Shown one piece after another: positions 59,719 through 64,000 of a DNA stretch of 64,000 nt. The notes under the pieces were generated by a model that saw only the letters and a program-made list of their open reading frames with translations, had not been told where the DNA came from and did no database searches. Each line of letters opens with the position of its first letter. The first letter of the stretch is position 1. Both the position numbers and the translations under genes were made by a program. Source of the stretch: Vitis vinifera. Taxonomy: Eukaryota > Streptophyta > Magnoliopsida > Vitales > Vitaceae. The stretch spans positions 20,959,001 to 21,023,000 of the forward strand of contig NC_081820.1 in the NCBI RefSeq assembly GCF_030704535.1, in the 5' to 3' direction.

Positions 59719-61026
59719 AGCAAAATCATCTTTTGAAAAGACAATTTTTCATTAAAAAAAAAATTTAATATTACAAAAAATTGGTAATCCAAACTAATTT
59801 AAAAATAAAAAAAGAGACGATTTCCTATTTAAAAAAAATTAATATTACAAAAAATTGGAAATCCAAACTAATTTAAAAGAAGAAAAAATTCAAAGGGAAA
59901 AAAAAATCAAAAGGGAAATTATCTCTTGAAGAGAGATTTCTCATTTAAAAAAATAATATATAAAAAAACTCAAATTAAAAAAAAATCAATATTACAAAAA
60001 ATAATTTTTTTTAAAAAAATCCCAAATTAAAAAAAAAAAATATTACAAAAAATTGGAAATCCAAACTAATTAAAAAAAAAAAATTTCAAAGGGAAATTTA
60101 CCTTTGAATAATTTTTTTTAAAAATTAGTTTGGATTTCCAATTTTTTGTAATAATAATTTTTTTTAATTTGGAAATTTTTTTTAAATTTATTTTTTGCAA
60201 TATTAATTTTTTTTTAATGGGAACGATTTTTTTATTTATTTATTCGTCTCTTGATGAGAGATTTCTCATTTAAAAAAATAATATATAAAAAAAACTCAAA
60301 TTAAAAAAAAATCAATATTACAAAAAATAATTTTTTTTAGAAAAATCCCAAATTAAAAAAAAAATATAATATTACAAAAAATTGGAAATCCAAGCTAATT
60401 AAAAAAAAAAATTTCAAAGGGAAATTTACCTTTGAATAATTTTTTTTTAAAATTAGTTTGGATTTCCAATTTTTTGTAATATTAATTTTTTTTAATTTGA
60501 AAATTTTTTTAAAATTTATTTTTTGCAATATTAATTTTTTTTAATGGGAACGATTTTTTTTATCGGAAATCGTCTCTTCAAGAGACGATTTCCCTTTTGA
60601 TTTTTTTTAAAAAAATTAGTTTGGATTTTCAATTTTTTGTAATATTAATTTTTTTTAATGGGAAATTGTCTCTTGAAGATATGATTTCCTTTTTTATTTT
60701 TATTTTTAAATTAGTTTGGATTTTCAATTTTTTGTAATATTAAATTTTTTTGTGTAATATTAATTTTTTTTAATGGGAAATCGTCTCTTTGAATTTTTTT
60801 TTTTTTTGGATTTCCAAGGGAAATTGTCTCTTAAAGAAATGATTTCCATTTTAATTTTTTATTTATTTATAAAATCGTCTTTTCAAAAGATGATTTTGCT
60901 TAAAAATTTTTTTATCCGTGGACTCTCTCTCCTACATGACAAAAACTACTATACATTTGGAATTACTTTTTCTCCTACGATAATTTAAGAATAATTTTTT
61001 TAAATTACGGTACCCTTGTCAAAAGT
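59584..61026. mobile_element. Foldback element copy B with repeated GAAATCGTCTCTT palindromes
   Basis: Its ends, ACTTTTGACAAGAGTAC at 59584 and the inverse ACTTTTGACAAGGGTAC reading back from 61027, continue as inverted arms for at least 100 bases, including AATTTAAAAAAATTATTCTTAA. The interior, about 1.2 kb, holds palindromes of the GGAAATCGTCTCTT.AAGAGACGATTTCC type at about 59720, 59920, 60245, 60565-60593, 60660, 60820 and 60870, separated by AT-rich spacers that are themselves repeated (ATTGGAAATCCAAACTAATT and inverse). The copy at 60565-60593 is an essentially perfect hairpin. It encodes nothing. The whole could fold into one long imperfect hairpin with many side arms. Related to copy A at 15968-21105. 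Confidence 0.8.
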
Positions 61027-61029
61027 CCC

Positions 61030-61054
61030 ACACACGTGTGTGTGTGTGTGTGTA
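61030..61054. repeat. GT/CA microsatellite
   Basis: CACACACGTGTGTG opening followed by a pure GT run to about 61052, situated between the right foldback arm and the right direct repeat. Confidence 0.9.
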
Positions 61055-61058
61055 TAAC

Positions 61059-61150
61059 ATTTTTTTGGGGATATTTTCTTCTCGGCTTCAAGCCTACGAT
61101 ATACCAACCATGCCCTTATGTCATGATATGCGTGCGATACACACGTGTGT
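61059..61150. repeat. Direct repeat flanking foldback copy B, right copy
   Basis: Near-identical to 59491-59583 over about 90 bases, same orientation, extending into the ACACGTGTGTG stretch. Confidence 0.9.
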
Positions 61151-62700
61151 GTGTATATAACACTTCCTTTTTTTATTTATTTATATATATTCTTTAATAT
61201 ATTATAACCAAATACCATATTTCCTTTAATATATATCAATTTCTTTGTTTGCTTGATTAATTTTATTCAAAAAACTTATTAGTTAAGAAAAAACTTAATA
61301 TAAAAGCAAAAATAAGATAGCTTATACAAGAAGTTTTTTGACTTATTAGGAGCTCTATAGACTTTAACAAAACTTTTATAATACCATCTTTGTTCCTTTA
61401 TTATTATTTTTTTCTTTAAATAAAATTCCAAACCAATCCTTTTAAAAACCTAAATTATTTTATCTTTTTATCATTCATTTAATGCAAAGTACAAAATATA
61501 AATTTCTAGGATTTTTATTTTATTTTATTTTATTTTATTCATCCTTGCATCTGTCTCACTTCCATAGCCTATGATTTAGGTATTAGATATCTTACTTAGT
61601 AGTCTCAGATTTAGGCATAAGATTGGAGCTATGATAAGTGTTAAGTTCGTGAGATTTTTATGGTAATTTGCACAATATTTCTTGAGTTATTTTGTTTGCC
61701 TAAACTACTTTGATTTATTGGTCATATGTAGTTTTCGTACTCCTTTATTGAGTAAACACATCACATTTAATATGAAACATACAAGTCAACGACAAGATTT
61801 ATGTGAGGACAATTATCAACTCTCATTTGTTAATACAACCATTCAAGCCCAGTACTCCTTGCTTGTGCCAGGAAAAGACAACCTCAACCACTTCAAACGA
61901 GCTATGAGCCTACCAAGATTGAAAAAAGTATATGTAATTTAATAATTCTAATAAATTTTAAAAACCCATGACTAATGACTAACATTATTAGACATCCACA
62001 GGCTAAGGCGGTAGTTGGATATAGTTTTGCCGTCTTGATTTAATTTGTATTTAAAATAAAAATTATTTAAAACTCTTAAAAGGGATGTGTTTTAATGAAT
62101 GCATTTTATTTTTGTTTTTTCATGCTTTATAAATTCTCAAATTTAAGAAATAAAAAGTGAAAATATAACAATAAAACTATTTCTTCAAAAATTCAAAATT
62201 TTATTGCTTTGAAATAAAAATTAAAGCAAAACTAAAATCCAAAAATTATATTCAAATTTCACTAATCTTTTACTAATTAATTAATATATATGTATATTTC
62301 ATTTGAAAAAAAAATATAAAAAAAAAATAAATATCGATGATGATGATGATTATTATTATTATTATTATTATTTAGCTATTTTAGAAAATAAATCTGTTCT
62401 AAAAAGAATTGGTCATCCACTTTGGGGCGGTTCGAAACTTGTTCGTATGCACATAGAGTGAATTTACACTTAGCCGGATGAAAATGATCAGATATTTGTT
62501 GAATTACTTTTTGAATAAGAACAACGAGACGTGATGTAATCGCGAGGAAGAAAATGAAATGGTATACCAGTTATTGGGTTGTTGAGGTTACTACTTCAAA
62601 TTCAGAAATCCAACTTTGAATGGCTTTGATTTCATTACGAATGAGAAAGTTGCTCGCAGCTTCCCACGCGTGGAAAAGTCATTGGCTATGTATTAATTTC
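61151..62700. other. Distal upstream region of the stilbene synthase gene
   Basis: AT-rich to about 62390 with a GAT/TAT trinucleotide run at 62336-62372, then less AT-rich. The 86-codon frame at 61682-61942 has no family resemblance. A CCACGCGTGG palindrome lies at 62664-62673. Confidence 0.5.
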
Positions 62701-62892
62701 CAGTTAGTGGCCCGAAAAGTCTTACTATATATAGCTATATGTATAGAATATTCATACAAGCCGTGATCAGATTGAGTGCGCTCTCCTTCCTGTGTTTGCA
62801 TTCATCATATATGGGTTGGTGAAGGACAGAAAACAACACAAATGCATAAACATACACGCATCCAAAAATAAACTGAAGCACACAAACTTTGA

Positions 62893-62933
62893 AGTCAACT
62901 ACTCATTCAAATATCCATCATCATTTATTGACT
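62893..62933. promoter_or_regulatory. Pair of W-boxes upstream of stilbene synthase
   Basis: AGTCAA (inverse TTGACT, 62893-62898) and TTGACT (62928-62933) lie 35 bp apart in inverse orientation, 30-75 bases before the TATA box. W-boxes are WRKY sites. WRKY and MYB14/MYB15 factors are established regulators of grape stilbene synthases. Such short motifs can occur by chance. Confidence 0.5.
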
Positions 62934-62964
62934 GCCACCGGATGAGAGTTGTTGAGACACTGCT

Positions 62965-62972
62965 TATAAATA
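62965..62972 (+). promoter_or_regulatory. TATA box of the stilbene synthase gene
   Basis: TATAAATA, 110 bases before the ATG at 63075. Transcription would start near 63000, giving a leader of some 75 bases. A second TATA-like run at 62726-62733 is farther away and less likely. Confidence 0.75.
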
Positions 62973-63074
62973 CCCAACACTCACACCCAGATTTCTCAAC
63001 CCAGCTCCAAGAACGCTTCTCTTTCCTTCCTCAACTTAATCTTAAGCTTTCATTTCAGTACGTAGCTGGCATCA

Positions 63075-64000
63075 ATGGCTTCAGTTGAGGAAATTAGAAA
63101 CGCTCAACGTGCCAAGGGTCCGGCCACCATCCTAGCCATTGGCACAGCTACTCCCGACCACTGTGTCTACCAGTCTGATTATGCTGATTACTATTTCAGG
63201 GTCACTAAGAGCGAGCACATGACTGAGTTGAAGAAGAAGTTCAATCGCATATGTAAGTATATTCATTCATTAATTCTTATATCCATAACACTTGTATGCA
63301 TATAAGAGTGTGCGCTATCAGGTGAGGCTCACCTCCAAGTGAATGAATGTTTCAAGCTTTCTAGAGTATAGCTTTTAGATAAATTACTTCAGGAAACTTG
63401 AAAATTGTTTTACTTCAGTAACCAATATTCTTTGCATCTTGCTGTAATGGCTTGAAGAGCTGTTCTTTGAATCATGTAGCATTGCTAGCTATAATTAAGA
63501 ATAACCTTTTATACTTTTTTCAATGTTAAATGCTGGTTGATCATCTTGAACATATACCATATGACTTGTTGATTGATAAAACTAATGTGTTCATGTTACT
63601 TCTTTTACAGGTGACAAATCAATGATCAAAAAGCGTTACATTCATTTGACTGAAGAAATGCTTGAAGAACATCCAAACATGGGTGCTTATATGGCTCCAT
63701 CTCTTAACATACGCCAAGAGATTATCACAGCTGAGGTACCTAAGCTTGGTAAGGAAGCAGCATTGAAGGCACTTAAAGAGTGGGGCCAGCCAAAGTCCAA
63801 GATCACCCACCTTGTATTTTGTACAACCTCTGGTGTAGAAATGCCTGGTGCTGATTATAAACTTGCTAATCTCTTGGGTCTTGAAACTTCAGTTAGAAGA
63901 GTTATGTTGTACCATCAAGGGTGCTATGCAGGTGGAACCGTCCTTCGAACCGCTAAGGATCTTGCAGAGAATAATGCAGGAGCACGAGTTCTTGTGGTGT
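63075..64000 (+). CDS. STS: Stilbene (resveratrol) synthase, 5' part
   Basis: Two exons are visible: 63075-63252 and 63611-64000 (running off the window). The intron of 358 bp splits the Cys60 codon after its first base, at the position conserved in chalcone and stilbene synthases. The 189 codons seen cover about half of a roughly 392-residue protein. The enzyme condenses p-coumaroyl-CoA with three malonyl-CoA in the cytosol to give resveratrol, a phytoalexin. The catalytic Cys164 is present in YHQGCYAGG. Segments [39 protein letters not shown] and [14 protein letters not shown] are stilbene synthase type; chalcone synthases differ at each (for example DARQDMVVVEVP). Nothing visible is broken. 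The His and Asn catalytic residues lie beyond the window. Which of the many near-identical family members it is cannot be told. Confidence 0.95.

Noticed and set aside
59720..60900. Repeated palindromes considered as a CRISPR-like array
   Set aside because: Spacers are themselves repeated AT-rich DNA and the setting is a plant nuclear genome; this is a foldback repeat.
61682..61942. 86-codon frame upstream of stilbene synthase
   Set aside because: No motif, no upstream promoter and stop-rich neighbours.

Overview
The window is nuclear plant DNA, almost certainly grapevine (Vitis) or a close relative. It is AT-rich, has few genes, and is full of LTR retrotransposons and MITEs. The partial gene at the right edge (63075-64000) is a type III polyketide synthase of the stilbene synthase kind, with its catalytic cysteine at codon 164. 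From general knowledge, grape carries a large stilbene synthase array on chromosome 16, so the window probably lies at the edge of that array. That placement is inference, not something read from the bases.

I can support five host genes. (1) An intronless EMS1/MSP1-type LRR receptor kinase of 1301 aa (9873-13778, +). (2) A two-exon class B2 heat shock factor of 262 aa (21991-22864, -), with a perfect three-unit heat shock element upstream. (3) An intronless multi-pass TMEM161-family membrane protein of 446 aa (32982-34322, -). (4) A small three-exon COR27/COR28-like gene of 112 aa (49660-51128, +), with a TATA box and a palindromic ABRE/G-box. (5) The stilbene synthase start, with TATA and W-boxes. 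They share no operon-like organisation. Heat shock factor, cold-regulated and stilbene synthase genes are each stress-responsive by family, but nothing here shows co-regulation.

Mobile DNA fills the rest. Going left to right: a decayed HARBI1-like transposase (about 2570-3000); a GC-richer promoter-like block with no gene (5690-6480), followed by a threefold 495-bp tandem repeat that carries a TATA-like motif; a foldback element (about 15968-21105) split by a 4.2-kb TG...CA LTR-like element, which contains a dead ABCF ATPase fragment and a long pyrimidine-rich tract; two related Copia relics (23390-24400 and 26090-27990) separated by a chain of MITE pieces; MITE pairs (27980-28602); a PIF/Harbinger-like MITE (29819-30523); a near-complete but dead Copia element with LTRs and a target duplication (36989-41804); a Gypsy gag relic (42190-42545); several MITEs (45.9-53.4 kb); another Copia relic (53385-59110) with a 1.5-kb Harbinger-like element inserted behind its primer binding site; and a second foldback element (59584-61026) made of repeated short palindromes and flanked by 90-bp direct repeats.

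The strongest items for follow-up are the foldback family with its array of near-perfect hairpins (two copies, one split by the LTR element), the ABCF fragment inside the LTR-like element, the Copia element killed by thirteen stops that each fit a C-to-T or G-to-A change, and the promoter-like island beside the triplicated TATA repeat. No tRNA, rRNA or CRISPR array was recognised.
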